A DNA stretch of 64,000 nt from Lathyrus oleraceus (GCF_024323335.1 NC_066583.1:363299877-363363876), one strand, 5' to 3'. Counted from the stretch's first letter, positions 35,674 through 47,846 are shown. The notes: generated from the letters alone by a model not told the origin. Numbers and translations are program-made.

Positions 35674-37081
35674 CGGATTCCCGTGGGGAATGCCTCCCAA
35701 CTTTGTGCCAGAAGGCTTTGCGCATACCTTCGTTTCCATGCCGGCATCTAGCCCGGTCATGTCCGTGCCACCTCCAGTTGTGCACACTTTGCCTCGCGTA
35801 GAGGATACCATCTATCATTCCAAGCCGTCTAAGGGCCCGGATGTCTATGAGAAGATGGACGAAATGAAAGACCAATTTCTTGAGCTACGCAAGGAATTGA
35901 AAACGCTGAGAGGTAAAGATCTGTTTGGGAAGAGTGCTGCAGAATTGTGCTTGGTACCCAATGTGAAAATCCTAGTGAAATTCAAATTGTCTGACTTTGA
36001 GAAGTATAAAGGGAACTCTTGTCCACTCAGTCGTCTTATGATGTATGCCCGTAAGATGTCTACTCAGACAGATAATGACCAATTGCTAATTCACTACTTC
36101 CAGGATAGCTTGACTGGTGCTGCGCTCCGTTGGTATATGGGGTTGGACAATGCAAGCAATCACACTTTCAATAACCTAGGTGAAGCTTTTGTGAAGCAAT
36201 ACAAGTACAACGTGGATATGGCGCCGGATAGGGACCAACTGAGGTCCATGTCTCAGAAAGATAAAGAGACATTCAAGGAGTATGCGCAGCAATTGAGGGA
36301 GTTGGCTGCCCAGTTCACTCCTCGTTTGGTGGAGAAAGAGATGACAAATTTTTTTGTGAAAACCCTGAGTTCATTTTACTATGAACGCATGATCGCCAGT
36401 GCCCCCAATGATTTTACCAAAATGGTAAATATGGGGATGAGACTTGAAGAAGGGGTCCGTGAAGGACGATTGTCAAAAGATGAGGCGTCAACAAGTAAGA
36501 AGTATGGCAGTAGTTTCAGCAAGAGGAAGGACAGTGAAACGAATGCAATTTCCAGTGGGAGGCAGAGGGGGCCTCAGATCAGAAGAAATCCACCACCTCG
36601 TCAACATCATCATCATCAAGTATCATCAGTTATTCCAGTATTCTCTAATCAACAAACAATACCGATTCAACAACAACAACATCAACGTCAACAACAACAA
36701 CCACAACAAAGAACAAACACCTACAACAACAACAATACCAACAACAATCATCATCAACAATAGAACTTCGAGAGGAAAAAGGTCTCTTTTGACCTGATTC
36801 CTATGTCGTACGCAGAGCTGTATCCATCTTTAGTCCTCAAAAACTTGATTCAACCGAGGAACCCATCACAGATCCCAGAACCACTTCCTTGGTGGTATAA
36901 ACCTGAGCTTCGTTGTGCTTTTCATCAGGGTGCACCTGGGCATGATATTGAAAACTGTTATCTATTGAAATATGAGGTGAAAAAGCTTATGAAGAGTGGT
37001 ATGGTGTCTTTTGAAGACCGCGCGCCTAATGTGAAAGCTAACCATTTGGCTGCTCATGGGAACTCCTCAATGAATATGGTG
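35674..37081 (+). pseudogene. Element A gag, remainder
   Basis: Continues the gag frame from 12500. It holds the gag core (KYKGNSCPLSRLMMYARKMS .. YFQDSLTGAALRWY .. FVKQYKYNVDMAPDRDQL), a His/Gln/Asn-rich run from about 36600 to 36760, and a Cys/His knuckle C-x2-H-x5-H-x4-C at about 36914-36958 (CAFHQGAPGHDIENC). An in-frame TAG at 36761-36763 sits at the end of the Gln/Asn run. The order matches gag of B, at clearly lower sequence identity, so A is a different family of the same lineage. Confidence 0.85.
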
Positions 37082-38763
37082 GACGGTTGTCCTGGTGAGT
37101 ATAAAGTTTTTGATGTGCGTTTTATCCATAGATCCTTGGTGCAGATACACAAGGATATATGTATGGTGAGTAACTGTGAACATGACCATGATAGTTGTGT
37201 TGTTTGTAGCGTGAACCCAAGAGGGCGTGTTGTGGTGAAAAGGGACATTCAACGTCTGATGGATGAAGGCATGATCCAAATTTGTCAATCTCGTCATGTA
37301 GATGACGACGTTAATGTCATAGTGCCCGTTTTCAAGCAACCAGAGCGATTAGTAATTCAGTATGATAGCAGCAACAGCAAGAACGTCAACAATAAATCAG
37401 TATCGTCGTTGGTAATACGATTAACGGGCCCAGTCCCGTATGCATCTGATAAGGCTGTACCGTACTAATAAAATGCTACGATGATAGAGAATGGTCAAGA
37501 GGTCCCGTTACCTACAACCAGTTTAGTGGTGAGCATTGTAGATGTTACGAAGGTGACCCGCAGTGGTAGAGTATTTAGACCAGTCGTCCTAGAGAATAAA
37601 GAAGAAATAATTGTTGGTAAGAAGGCGGAGGTGCCTATTGTGGATCCTGTTGGTTGTTCAAAGGATAAGTCTGGTGAATCCAGCAACTTGAAAGCCAATG
37701 ATGATGATGAGGTACTCCGACTGATCAAGAGGAGTGAATTCAATGTGGTTGAGCAGTTGCTTCAGACTCCCTCAAAGATTTCAGTGTTGTCTTTGCTTTT
37801 GAATTCTGAAGTGCACAGAGAAGCACTATAGAGAGTTCTTGAACAGGCATATGTGGAGCAGGATGTTAATGTGGATCAATTTGATCACATTGTGGCCAAC
37901 ATCACTTTATGCAATAATCTGAGCTTCTGTGACGAAGAACTCCCTGAGGAGGGAAGAAACCATAACATGGCTTTGCATATTTCAATGAACTGTAAGGAAG
38001 ATGCTTTGTCAAATGTGCTCGTTGACACCGGTTCGTCACTCAATGTGCTTCCGAAGTCAACTTTGTCAAAGTTATCTTACCAGGGAGCTCCCATGAGGTA
38101 TAATGGGGTGATTGTCAAAGCCTTTGATGGCTCGCGCAAGACAATCATTGGTGAAGTGGACCTTCCAGTCAAGATAGGTCCGAGTGATTTTCAGATTACT
38201 TTTCAAGTAATGGATATCCACCCGACCTATAACTGTTTATTGGGAAGGCCATGGATTCATGAGGCAGGGGCTGTTACCTCCACTCTGCACCAGAAGCTCA
38301 AACTTTCCAAGAATGGCAAGCTAGTGATTGTGGGAGGAGAAAAAGCGATGTTGGTTAGCCATTTGTCATCTTTCTCGTATGTAGAAGCTGAGGATGAGGT
38401 TGGAACTCCGTTCCAAGCCTTGTGCATTGCTGATGAGAAGAGAGTTGGGGCACCTATGTCCTCGCTGAAAGATGCTCAGAAGATTGTTGAAGAAGGTGCT
38501 GTTGATTCATGGGGGCGCATGGTAGAGGTCTCCGACAATAGAGGAAGAACTGGTTTGAGGTTCCAGAAGGGCTCATCAGCTGTTAGATATGAAGAGGTGT
38601 AACTCAGCTTTTATAGCGGAGGGTTCATTCATGGCAATGAACAACCCTTAGCTGCTGTGCTAGAGGATGACGAAGAGGAAGACTGCACCAACTTTCTAAT
38701 GCATGGACAGACATGCAACAATTGGACTGCTGTGGATATTCCTGTTATTTTGCATCGATCTAA
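37082..38763 (+). pseudogene. Element A linker and aspartic protease
   Basis: Same frame as gag. After a linker comes the protease core with DTGSS (catalytic D, T, G at 38024-38032) and a GRPWIH motif near 38240. Stops in frame: two adjacent TAA at 37466-37471, TAG at 37829-37831 and TAA at 38600-38602. The coding part ends at the intron donor at 38764. The active-site motif is intact but the polyprotein cannot be made. Confidence 0.85.
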
Positions 38764-39014
38764 GTAATTGCTTTTATATTTTAAAATCCTTCTCCTATGC
38801 CTAAGGGAGAAGTGAACATTGTTTGGGCATTTTAAATTGATCATTAATAAAATTAATTATATTCATCCATATCTTTGATGTTTATTTTTACTTTTTGCTT
38901 TATTCTGAAAATGGTAATCACAAAAAACATAAATAAACAATATAATTGTCCATCTGCATAATATTTGGTTACAAATTCACTTCTCTAAAATCAAAATATC
39001 AAATCATCATGCAG
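38764..39014 (+). other. Protease-RT intron of element A (251 bp)
   Basis: GTAATTG at 38764, ATCATGCAG ending at 39014. The segment is AT-rich. Removal joins AA to GTTGG, giving ..HRSK|LVPNPIE.. in one frame that leads into RT. Same place and similar length as in B and C. Confidence 0.75.
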
Positions 39015-42000
39015 GTTGGTTCCTAACCCCATTGAATAAAATGATCCTTCTCCTTCTCCAAATTTTGAATTCCCTGTGTTTGAGGCCGAGGAGGAAAGTG
39101 ATGTAGAGGTGAGTGAGGAATTTTCTCGTCTTCTTGAGCAAGATGAAAAGATTATTCATCCGTTTGAAGAACAAATTGAGCTAGTCAACTTGAGTTCCGA
39201 AGATGATGTGAAGGAAGTCAAGATTGGGTCTCGATTGTGTCCAGATGCTAAGAAGAGGTTGATTGATCTTCTTCGAGAATATTCAGATGTGTTTGCTTGG
39301 TCCTATCAAGACATGCCTGGGTTGAATTCTGATATTGTGGAGCATAGATTGCTGTTGAAGCCAGAATGCCCACCAGTCAAGCAGAAGTTGAGAAGAACAC
39401 ATCTTGATATGGCTGTGAAGATTAAAGAGGAAGTGCAGAAGCATATTGATGCCGGTTTCCTTGTAACTGTTGAGTATCCGTAATGGGTGGCCAATATTAT
39501 GTCTGTGCCGAAGAAAGATGGAAAAGTACGCATGTGTGTTGACTATAGAGATTTGAATAAAGCCATTCCGAAAGATGATTTCCCTCATCCACACATTGAT
39601 ATGTTGGTAGACAATACTGCTAAATTAAAAGTCTTTTAGTTTATGGATGGATTTTCCGGATATAATCAGATTAAGAGGGCACCCGAGGATATGGAGAAGA
39701 CCATATTCATTACCCCCTAGGGAACATTCTGTTATAGAGTGATGCCTTTTGGTTTAATGAATGCTGGTGCAACTTACCAAAAAGCAATGACTACTCTTTT
39801 CCATGATATGATGCATAAAGAGATTGAAGTGTATGTCGATGACATGATTGCTAAATCGATTGATAAAGAGGAACATGTAAAGCATTTGTTGAAGTAATCC
39901 CAGCGTTGGAGGAAATATAAACTCCGCTTGAATCCCAATAAGTGTACTTTTGGTGTTCGTTCTGGTAAGTTGTTGGGCTTTATTGTCAGTGAGAAGGGTA
40001 TTGAAGTTGATCCTGCCAAGGTCAAAGCAATACAAGAGATTCTTGCGCCCAAAACTGAGAAGCAAGTCAGAGGTTTTCTCGGCCGCTTGAATTATATTTC
40101 CAGATTTATTTCCCACATGACTGCCACATGTGCGCCTATATTCAAGGTTCTTCGGAAAGATCAGTCTTGTGATTGAACCGAAGACTGCCAGAAAGCGTTT
40201 GATAGTATCAAAGAATATTTGCTTGAGCCACCGATTTGTCTCCACCTGTTGAAGGAAGACCGTTGATCATGTATTTGACTGTGCTCGAAGATAGTATGGG
40301 TTGTGTTCTTGGTAAGAAAGATGAGACTGGAAAGAAAGAATTTGCAATTTACTACCTCAGTAAGAAGTTCACCGACTGTGAGACTCAGTATTCAATGGTT
40401 AAGAAGACTTATTGCGCATTGGCTTGGGTTGCTAAGCGTCTGCGTCAGTATATGTTTAATCATACCACTTGGTTGATATCTAAAATGGATCCAATCAAGT
40501 ATTTATTCGAGAAGCCTTCTTTAACTGGGAGAATTGCCCGTTGGCAGATGTTATCAGAGTATGATATCGAATACCGATCTCAGAAAGCGATCAAAGGTAG
40601 TATCTTGGCTGACCATTTGGCTTACCAACCAATTGAAGATTATCAGTCAGTGCAGTATGATTTTCCTGATGAAGAGATTTTGTACTTGAAAATGAAAGAT
40701 TGTGATGAGTCGTTGCTTGAAGAGGGGTCAGAACCTGGTTCCCGTTGGGGCATGGTATTTGATGGAGTTGTTAACCAATATGGAAATGGCATTGGGGCAA
40801 TGATTATTACTCCTCAAGGAACGCATCTACCATTTACAACTAGATTGACTTTCAAGTGTACAAACAACATGGCAGAATATGAAGCTTGCATTATGGGGCT
40901 TGAAGAGGCCATGAATCTCAGAATCAAGTATTTGGATGTCTTTGGTGACTCAGGTTTGGTTGTGAATCAGATCAAAGGAGAATGGGAGGCAAATCAACCC
41001 GGTTTAATACCATATAGAGATTATGCGAGGAGGATTTCAAATTTCTTTACAAAGGTTGAGTTTCATCGTATTCCTCGAGATGAAAAATGGATGGCAGATG
41101 ATCTTGCAACGTTGGTATCAATGATTGTAGTGAAATATTGGAATGAAGTTCCCAATTTATCTGTGATGCGTCTTGATAAGCCAACTCATGTGTTTGTTGT
41201 TGAAGAGATCAAAGTTGAGAAGCCGTGGTATTATGACATCAAATGTTTCCTTCAAAGTCAGATTTACCCGCCTGGGGAATCTTTGAAGGATAAGAAGACT
41301 TTGAGAAGATTAGACGGTACTTTCTACTTGAATGGTGATATACTGTACAAGAGAAACTTCGACATGGTTTTGCTCAGATGCGTGGATAGACACGAAGCAG
41401 ACTTGTTGATGACCGAAGTGCATGAAGGTTCCTTTGGTACTCATTCCAATGGACATGCAATGGCGAAGAAGTTGTTGCGAGCAGGTTACTATTGGCTGAC
41501 AATGGAATCTGACTGTTGCAAGTTTGTGAAGAAAAGCCACAAGTGTCAAACTTATGCTGATAAGATTCATGTTCCTCCGACACTATTGAATGTTATCTCT
41601 TCCCCATGGCCCTTCTCCATGTGAGGAATTGATATGATTGAGCCCAAATCTTCGAATGGACATCGTTTCATTTTGGTGGCAATTGACTACTTCACAAAAT
41701 GGGTTGAAGCGGCATCGTATGAAAATGTGACCAAGCAAGTTATTGTAAGGTTTATCAAGAATCAGATCATATGCCGTTATGGTGTGCCAAGTAAGATCAT
41801 TACTGATAATGGATCGAACTTGAATAATAATATGGTGGAAGCTCTTTGCAAAGACTTCAATATTGCACATCATAATTCTTCTCCCTATAGACCCAAGATG
41901 AATGGGGCTGTTGAAGCTGTGAATAAGAACATCAAGAAGATCATCCAGAAAATGGTTGTCACGTATAAGGATTGGCATGAGATGTTCCCATTTGCTTTGC

Positions 42001-42196
42001 ATGGGTATCGTACATCCGTCCGCACTTCAACAGGGGCAACCCCTTTCTCTCTTGTTTATGGTATGGAAGCAGTGCTCCCCGTAGAGGTTGAGATTCCTTC
42101 ATTACGTGTGCTCATGGAAGCCAAGTTGACTGAAGCTGAATGGTGTCAGACTAGGTTTGACCAGTTAAATTTGATTGAAGAGAAAAGATTGACTGC
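39015..42196 (+). pseudogene. Element A pol: RT - RNase H - integrase, many stops, cut by C
   Basis: Matches pol of B and C over its full length. Motifs remaining: RT YVDD (near 39829-39842), the degenerate first RNase H (MYLTVLEDSMGCVLGK), the second RNase H with FDG, EYEAC and GDSG, and integrase HHCC and DD35E (ITDNGSN, NGAVEA). Stops: TAA 39481, TAG 39637, TAG 39718, TAA 39895, TGA 40174, TGA 41622, plus TAA near 39037. A frameshift lies at about 40225-40236 and a small deletion follows GIDMI near 41636. Several stops are at Trp codons. The frame ends at 42196, where the LTR of C begins. Confidence 0.95.
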
Positions 42197-43452
42197 TGTA
42201 ACACCTCAAAATTTACCCTCCTCTCTTGGGACTAGCTTAGCATATCGCATTTCATATTTAGGGCATTAGTCATTGCATATTGCATATCATGTGAGAACAA
42301 GCAAGTCATCCTCCTAAGTCTTTCTCAGAAGATAGAGAGGTTAAGAGATGCATGACTGAAGGTCTCATGGGTTGATTACTAGTCATCTGAGGGTTTGTGC
42401 TTCAATTAGGGTTTCTTGGTCCTTCAAGGAGTTTGAACATTATCTTATTGGCGATGATACGTCATCATCATCATCATGGTTTTATCATCCTCAAGGGACT
42501 CATTGTTCATACTCAGATCTTTGGGATTAGGGTTTTGACCTCTGGTCAACCCTAATCAGTTGCATTCTATCAGTCAGGGTTTTTTTTAAGGAGATAAGGT
42601 CTTTATTGAGATGGAGATCATCATATGATTTTATTGAGCTTGTATAAGCTAGGGTTTCATTTTGGAGTTATTTCATCAAGTGGTTGAGGCCCAAAATCAT
42701 CTGTGCATGTTCAAGTCATCTGTCAACCATAAAAGTCAACAGAAAGTCAACTGAGGGCTAGGAGGTGGAGAAATGAGTTTCAACATCTCATTCATGTCCA
42801 AAAGAGTCTTATTTGTCATTACAAATGCATATCTTGAAGAATTTGAGGTCAAATCAAAACTTTCCAAAAATGGAAAGTGACCTATAATTGAAAGTTTCCC
42901 AAAATGGAAAGTTTTTGATTCAAATTCAACTTGATCTTGCATCATCAAAGAAGCTTCAAATGAAATTTTGTCCAACATGAAAGTTGAATAACTTTCTCTC
43001 CCATTTCCAAAAAGTCCAAGATCATGAATTTATGATGAATGGTTGAGGAGATATGGCCAAATGATCACCAAGGGTGCATGGAACTTCAAAGTGCCATAAC
43101 TTTTGACTCAAAATTCCAAATGAAGCCACTCTTTTTGCAAAATTCTTGTCTTGACCTATGCTTTTCAAATCCCATCTTGCATTGCATGAAATTTAATCAT
43201 ATGCTCATGTGCTAATTCAAGTGAAATTTGGAGGGAAATTGAGGAATTTAAAATTGGCGCATCATATGAACAAAATACCATTTCCATTGTGTTCATTAGG
43301 TGATTTTGAGTGAAATTGGATGCTTGCATGTTACTATTCACGTCCAAATTAGGCCATGCACCACACTTTTCCAAATTTGCAAAACACCTCTCATTTTCAT
43401 TAATCCTAATTAACTCATGCCTAATTCTAATTTGGATGTGATTAGTAGAGCA

Positions 43453-43460
43453 TATATAAA
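43453..43460 (+). promoter_or_regulatory. Candidate TATA box of element C
   Basis: TATATAAA, 1256 bases from the LTR start, repeated in the 3' LTR at 56252-56259. Confidence 0.6.
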
Positions 43461-44109
43461 CCAAATCATAATAGAATTTCAAGAGGTTAATCACAATTCA
43501 CCATTTCTAGATCTAGTTTTCATTTCCCTCCAAAATTTTCTCCTAATCATAATTCAAATTTTCATCACATAACATACCAATTTTCTTCCATATTCTTGTT
43601 CCTTGGTGTGGATTTAGCATAGATCAAGCATTGGATCTTCAAGATTGGACTAGAATTGTGCATGTGTAGCTCAAGAGCATAACAATGGCAAATGCAAATT
43701 AAGCAAGATCTACACGTTTCTAAGCTTCAATTTCTTCATCAAACATCACTACAAGTGTTCTAGAGTTGATTTGGATCATTGCAAGGCCTTGGATCGTGCG
43801 TTTTCAAGAACTGTTCTTCAAGAGGTCATATTTTCGAACCTCTTAATTCTCTATTTTATGTACATAAACTTGTAGAGCTTTCATCACTGAGAATTCTGAT
43901 ATAAATTTCATGAAATTTGGATGAAAAATGAAGAAGTTATGTTGAATTAAAGTTTAGATCTAGAAACTTCTTTGCTTCGATCCAGAAAATATATTAGGAA
44001 TTAGGCTTAGCTTTTATGATATTTGGAATGTACATGAAAAGACCTTTCCAACGGTATATAGTTTGTAAAATTCTGGAAAAAAAAGTTGATGTTCATCACT
44101 GTAGATCCG

Positions 44110-44130
44110 CCGTCTTCGCGAAGAAGACGG
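44110..44130. repeat. Perfect 8-bp hairpin in C LTR
   Basis: CCGTCTTC - GCGAA - GAAGACGG. The 3' LTR copy is at 56909-56929, unchanged. Confidence 0.9.
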
Positions 44131-44147
44131 TGGAAACCACCGCGTGC

Positions 44148-44207
44148 CATACGCTCCATACGCGTATCATACGCTCCATACGCGTATCATACGCTCCATA
44201 CGTGTAC
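44148..44207 (+). repeat. 20-base tandem repeat in C LTR, three units
   Basis: Unit CATACGCTCCATACGCGTAT, two full and one altered copy. Copied in the 3' LTR at 56947-57006. Confidence 0.95.
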
Positions 44208-44254
44208 CACTGCCAGGGTTCGCTCTGGTTCCCTGGTTCGATCCTCAGCAGTGG
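44207..44254. other. Nested stem structure with a B-box-like motif in C LTR
   Basis: CCACTG (44207-44212) pairs with CAGTGG (44249-44254). Inside, CCAGGG (44213-44218) pairs with CCCTGG (44231-44236). GGTTCGATCC at 44235-44244 resembles a tRNA T-loop/B box. It is not a tRNA gene: no A box, anticodon arm or acceptor stem can be drawn. Confidence 0.5.
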
Positions 44255-45986
44255 CATTTCCAGATTCCCTTTTCTTTTCATAACATTTTCATGTTTTCCA
44301 TTTATTTCATTTCTTGCATGCTTATTCAAAAAAACATAACTCATTAAATATTAATCCAATTAATTCCCAATTTTTTGCAAAATGTTCATGTGTTTGTCTA
44401 TTATTTTTTGGTGTTGATTTTAGGATTTTATCATTTTTGGAAATTAAATTGTGTTGGATTCTTTGAACGTGTATGCTTTGTGACCTTGCTTCATTCTTTT
44501 TATCATAAAATGCTCAATATTGATCCAAATGCTCTGAAATTTTGCATGATGTTTCTTGACATGTTTTTGGATTTATGTGATTTTATTTGGCATTTTTTTC
44601 CATTGTCTTCCCTGTTTTGGACACATGTACTTTAGGTGTGGCAATTTGTGTCACACAATTGGATGGTTTGCTTATGCATTTTCATTTCCATATCAATTGA
44701 ACTTTGATGATGCTGATTTTTGGTATGATGATTGTGTTTGAGATGCTGATTGCTCATGAATGTTTCCAGAATTATTTGAATTATTTCTATTTTGATGGGG
44801 AATTTTCATTCATAATGATCAAATGTATGCCTTGAATTTGTCTTTGGCTTCTCTTGCTTGATACGTGGCCTTGCTTGATGATTTTGATGTGAGACTTTTT
44901 AGGACATGTTAATATGTGTTTGAAGTTGCAATGTGTTGAATTTCAGCTCCTGTTTTGACTTTTTTCTTCACCTTTGACCCTAGGCTTTGACCTAGTGGTG
45001 TGTTGCTTACATGTGAGCTTTGAATTTCAGGTTTAAGCATCCAAGTTCCATGGTTGATGATGCTTCATCATTTGAATGTTGATATTTGGTTTTTGATTGC
45101 TAACACTTGCTGTTTTGTAGGTTGATGATAACTCATTTGAGTTTGCCTAATGGCTTATGTGTTGTACATTGGGATTGTCTGTTGGTTATTAACTGTTGTC
45201 TGTTTGTCTGAGTATTGTACTGATTGGTTTAGTTGTTTCCACAGGTACCTAAGTTGCTTTAAGTTCATTTGAACTTTGCTTTGCTTGCTTGTGGTTGGCA
45301 TACCACTTAGGTATAATCCCTTGATCTTCATGTAGTCTGGAAGACCTGTCATGTTATGTTGGCAGGCACTTGTCTGAAGCACTCCTTAAGAGGCAATGTT
45401 TGTGCTTGTTTAATTTTGTGCCAAGCAGGTAAAGTCCTCTTAAGAGGCAATTGACAGATACAAGGGATGTGCAATCTATCCCCTGCTATTCAGTTGTGTC
45501 ATTCATCTTGCTCACACCCTGTGTTGATGCACTTTGAATAAAAACCCAAAATCTTGTTGTGACAGTCATGTGGAGAAGAGTTCCTTCATTCTGAACTCCC
45601 ACACTTTCAATTTGATTTAAGCTCTCCCAGGCCAGGGATAAGAGCTATGAGGCACACCCCTCATTCCCATTTCCTCTGCTTCACCCTAACTCTCAATGTT
45701 AGGGTTAAGAGCTCAAAACACCCCATTCCAGTTGGCTTGTTTCTACAGCCTAGCCTTGTATGAGCCATTTGTTTGCGTATAGTGTGTGTGCTTGCTCTTT
45801 TGTGAATGCTTGTTTGCTGTTTATATGTTGTTTCAACTTGTTGCTTGTGCAAGTTAGGATCTGTTAGATACCTCAACCTAGGACCATTGTGGATTGCATG
45901 ATAACTATTAGGCTCGAGTCAGTCTCCCTTTTAGTTTGTCATTTCCCAGTCTCTGGTTAGGATAGAGATTTCTCCCCTGTTGAGGG

Positions 45987-46053
45987 GAACTAAGTTGCCC
46001 TGATCCTCATACCAGATGAGGTACGTAGGCAGGAGATCGTGCGAGATCTCTCC
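45987..46053 (+). other. Two-hairpin module, C 5' LTR, copy 1
   Basis: Inner stem CCTCAT/ATGAGG (46005-46010 with 46016-46021), loop ACCAG. The outer stem has CTAAG instead of CTACG at 45990-45994, so one pair is lost here. Second hairpin GAGATC/GATCTC (46033-46050). Confidence 0.7.
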
Positions 46054-46153
46054 GGGCACCCTTTTCTTTTTGTGCGGGTTTGCTTGACAGTTATTAAGCT
46101 CGAGTTCTAGACTCCCTTTTAGCTTGTCTGTTTGTTAACCTCTTGTGTGTGAG

Positions 46154-46378
46154 TGAGGAGTCTGACGTAAGTCCAGCGATTGGCGGTCGGTTTCCTGTGT
46201 CTTGTTTGCTTGTTGGAGTCTGACGTATGTCCAGGTCGGTTTCCTGTGTGTGTGGTTGTTGGTTCGGAGTCTGATGTAAGTCCAGCGATTGGCAGTCGGT
46301 TTCCATGTTTGCCTGTTTGTGTGGAGTCTGACGTAAGTCCAACGATTGGCAGTCGGTTTCCTATTTGTGTTTTGTTTG
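46154..46378 (+). repeat. Degenerate ~57-base tandem repeat in C LTR, four units
   Basis: Each unit starts GGAGTCTGAYGTAAGTCCA and carries a GATTGGCRGTCGGTTTCC-like tail. The LTR of B has related, fewer units near 12920-13050. Element D entered one such unit in the 3' LTR of C at 59040. Confidence 0.8.
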
Positions 46379-46391
46379 GCGTGCGTTAGCC

Positions 46392-46458
46392 GAACTACGG
46401 TAGCTCTGATTCTCATTCCAGATGAGATACGTAGGCATAGGATGCGATATCCTAGCGA
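46392..46458 (+). other. Two-hairpin module, C 5' LTR, copy 2
   Basis: Outer stem CTACG (46395-46399) with CGTAG (46430-46434). Inner stem TCTCAT/ATGAGA, loop TCCAG. Second hairpin TAGGAT/ATCCTA (46438-46454). Confidence 0.8.
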
Positions 46459-46476
46459 GCACGTTTCCCCCGTCCC

Positions 46477-46543
46477 GAACTACGTCGACTCTGATGTCTG
46501 TGCCTGACAGACTACGTAGGCCCAGGATGCGATATCCTGCCGA
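46477..46543 (+). other. Two-hairpin module, C 5' LTR, copy 3
   Basis: Outer stem CTACG (46480-46484) with CGTAG (46515-46519). The inner stem is changed to GTCTGT/ACAGAC (46496-46501 with 46507-46512), still six perfect pairs. Second hairpin CAGGAT/ATCCTG (46523-46539). Confidence 0.8.
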
Positions 46544-46848
46544 GTCCCGTTTCTTCCGTCTTTCATCTGTGTTTGTTTCCAGCGTGTGTGCAGTGTTTGA
46601 GCAGTCTTTAGCAACCTTTCTTCTATTCTTTTGAGCGTGGATCCCGTCGAGTACGACGGACGTGAGGGGTGCTAATACCTTCCCCTTGCGTAACCGACTC
46701 CCGATCCTTGTAATCTCCGGTCGTAAGACCATCTCCTTTCCAGGTTTACTTCGAGCGTTTCCTTTCCCTCCTTTGGGATAAATAACGCACGGTGGCGGCT
46801 CTGTTTGTTTTGTTTTTCCCGCCGTTTGTTTTTCGCGGATGCGACAGC

Positions 46849-46866
46849 TGGCGACTCTGCTAGGGA
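46849..46866 (+). other. Primer binding site of element C
   Basis: TGGCGACTCTGCTAGGGA, two bases after the LTR end. Confidence 0.9.
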
Positions 46867-47846
46867 CATAGAAGTTGACCTCTTGCTGGTCCATCTTCCC
46901 TAAGCGAGTCACTCCTAGCGCTCTCTAGCGTAGTTTAGGTTGCTTGTATTGCTCTATTTATTGCATTTATGATTATTATGTTGTGTATATATTTGCATAA
47001 ATGTTTGCATGCATCATATTATCATTGTGCTGACTCTGTACAGGTTGGTTCCTCTGATTTGGGGTGGGTGTTCTGAGTGGGGCTAAAACCCAGGCCCGAG
47101 TATACACCTAGGATTAGTGTGGTCTCACGTTCCTCACATGTTGGTTGGGCATGTTGTTGTGACGTGACATACCACAAGCCGGACGATTTTCCATTGTGGA
47201 GTATTCCACTTTGGTTGGGTTACCTCTTTTGAGCTATTGACTTCGGTGACCGTTCTTTCCCGGATCTTTGGTTTAGACGATCTTATGAGAGCTACAACGG
47301 CACACCCGAAAGGGCAAACCCGTTGAGTATCTTTGCCCGATTGTCGAGACCATTATCCGCCTTAGAATGACCTGATTAGAATTCACCTGTGAGGGGAGGG
47401 TTGATTCTTACAGAGACATGTTCTGATGGTGACTGTGATGGTAACTAATGGTTCAGTTATTGGTCAGAGTCCTGTTTATAAGTCGGATTTATGGATATTT
47501 ATTTCTGAGACGCCGGAGTTCTGTCCGTGGTATTTATCAGTGGGGATCCGTTTATTTCAGGATTCCCTGGGTTGATTCAGAGATTGTCGTGGCTATCAGT
47601 TCAGTGTTTTCTCTATGATGATGGTGATGATGGTGATGTATCCTTCCGTTCCGTTTATTTCGGAACCCCAAGTCGGATTTGTGGTTACTTAGTACCTCAG
47701 ATGGTTGTGATCAGTTCAGAGACCAGGGCTTCTGTACAGTTGATGATCAGATGACTTGGAGGATGGCACAATGCATTGCATTCATACATCATCATCATTC
47801 TCATTTTGCATTTATCCGTATCTAACTCATGTTTATCCATATGCAG
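46867..47846 (+). other. Leader of element C
   Basis: No gene. Homologous to the B leader. It ends in CATATGCAG (47838-47846), the candidate acceptor that precedes ORF1 in B. Confidence 0.65.

Larger units (their letters stand above)
7188..42196 (+). mobile_element. Element A: old Tat/Ogre-lineage Ty3/gypsy element, split by B and cut by C
   Basis: Parts in order: 5' LTR (7188-9625), PBS (9635-9652), leader, ORF1 (10501-11998), gag (12235-12500 then 35674 on), protease, intron (38764-39014) and RT-RNaseH-integrase up to 42196, where element C enters the integrase. Element B occupies 12501-35668. ORF1 upstream of gag, an intron between protease and RT, and a second RNase H domain are hallmarks of the Tat/Ogre lineage. 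The element carries more than a dozen stops and at least two frameshifts, so it is older than B and C. Its 3' end and 3' LTR must lie beyond the window. Confidence 0.85.
42197..46846 (+). repeat. 5' LTR of element C
   Basis: 4650 bases from TGTAACACC to GGATGCGACA, the same ends as B. Inside: TATA at 43453, a hairpin at 44110-44130, 20-base tandem repeats at 44148-44207, a nested stem at 44207-44254, a degenerate repeat of about 57 bases in four copies (46154-46378), and three two-hairpin modules. The U5 block GGGTGCTAATACCTTCCCCT is near 46667. Small ORFs here are not protein-like. Confidence 0.95.

Noticed and set aside
36600..36800. Asn/Gln/His-rich low-complexity segment as a prion-like host gene
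   Set aside because: It lies in the gag frame of A between the gag core and the Cys/His knuckle, where B has a Gln-rich linker.
38629..38844. Possible small gene between the A protease and RT
   Set aside because: The region is the protease tail and the intron of element A.
44235..44244. tRNA gene or SINE at the B-box-like motif
   Set aside because: No A box at proper distance and no cloverleaf; kept only as a motif note.
46361..46912. 183-codon ORF across the end of the C LTR
   Set aside because: It runs antisense across the LTR-PBS border and is broken in the related B LTR.
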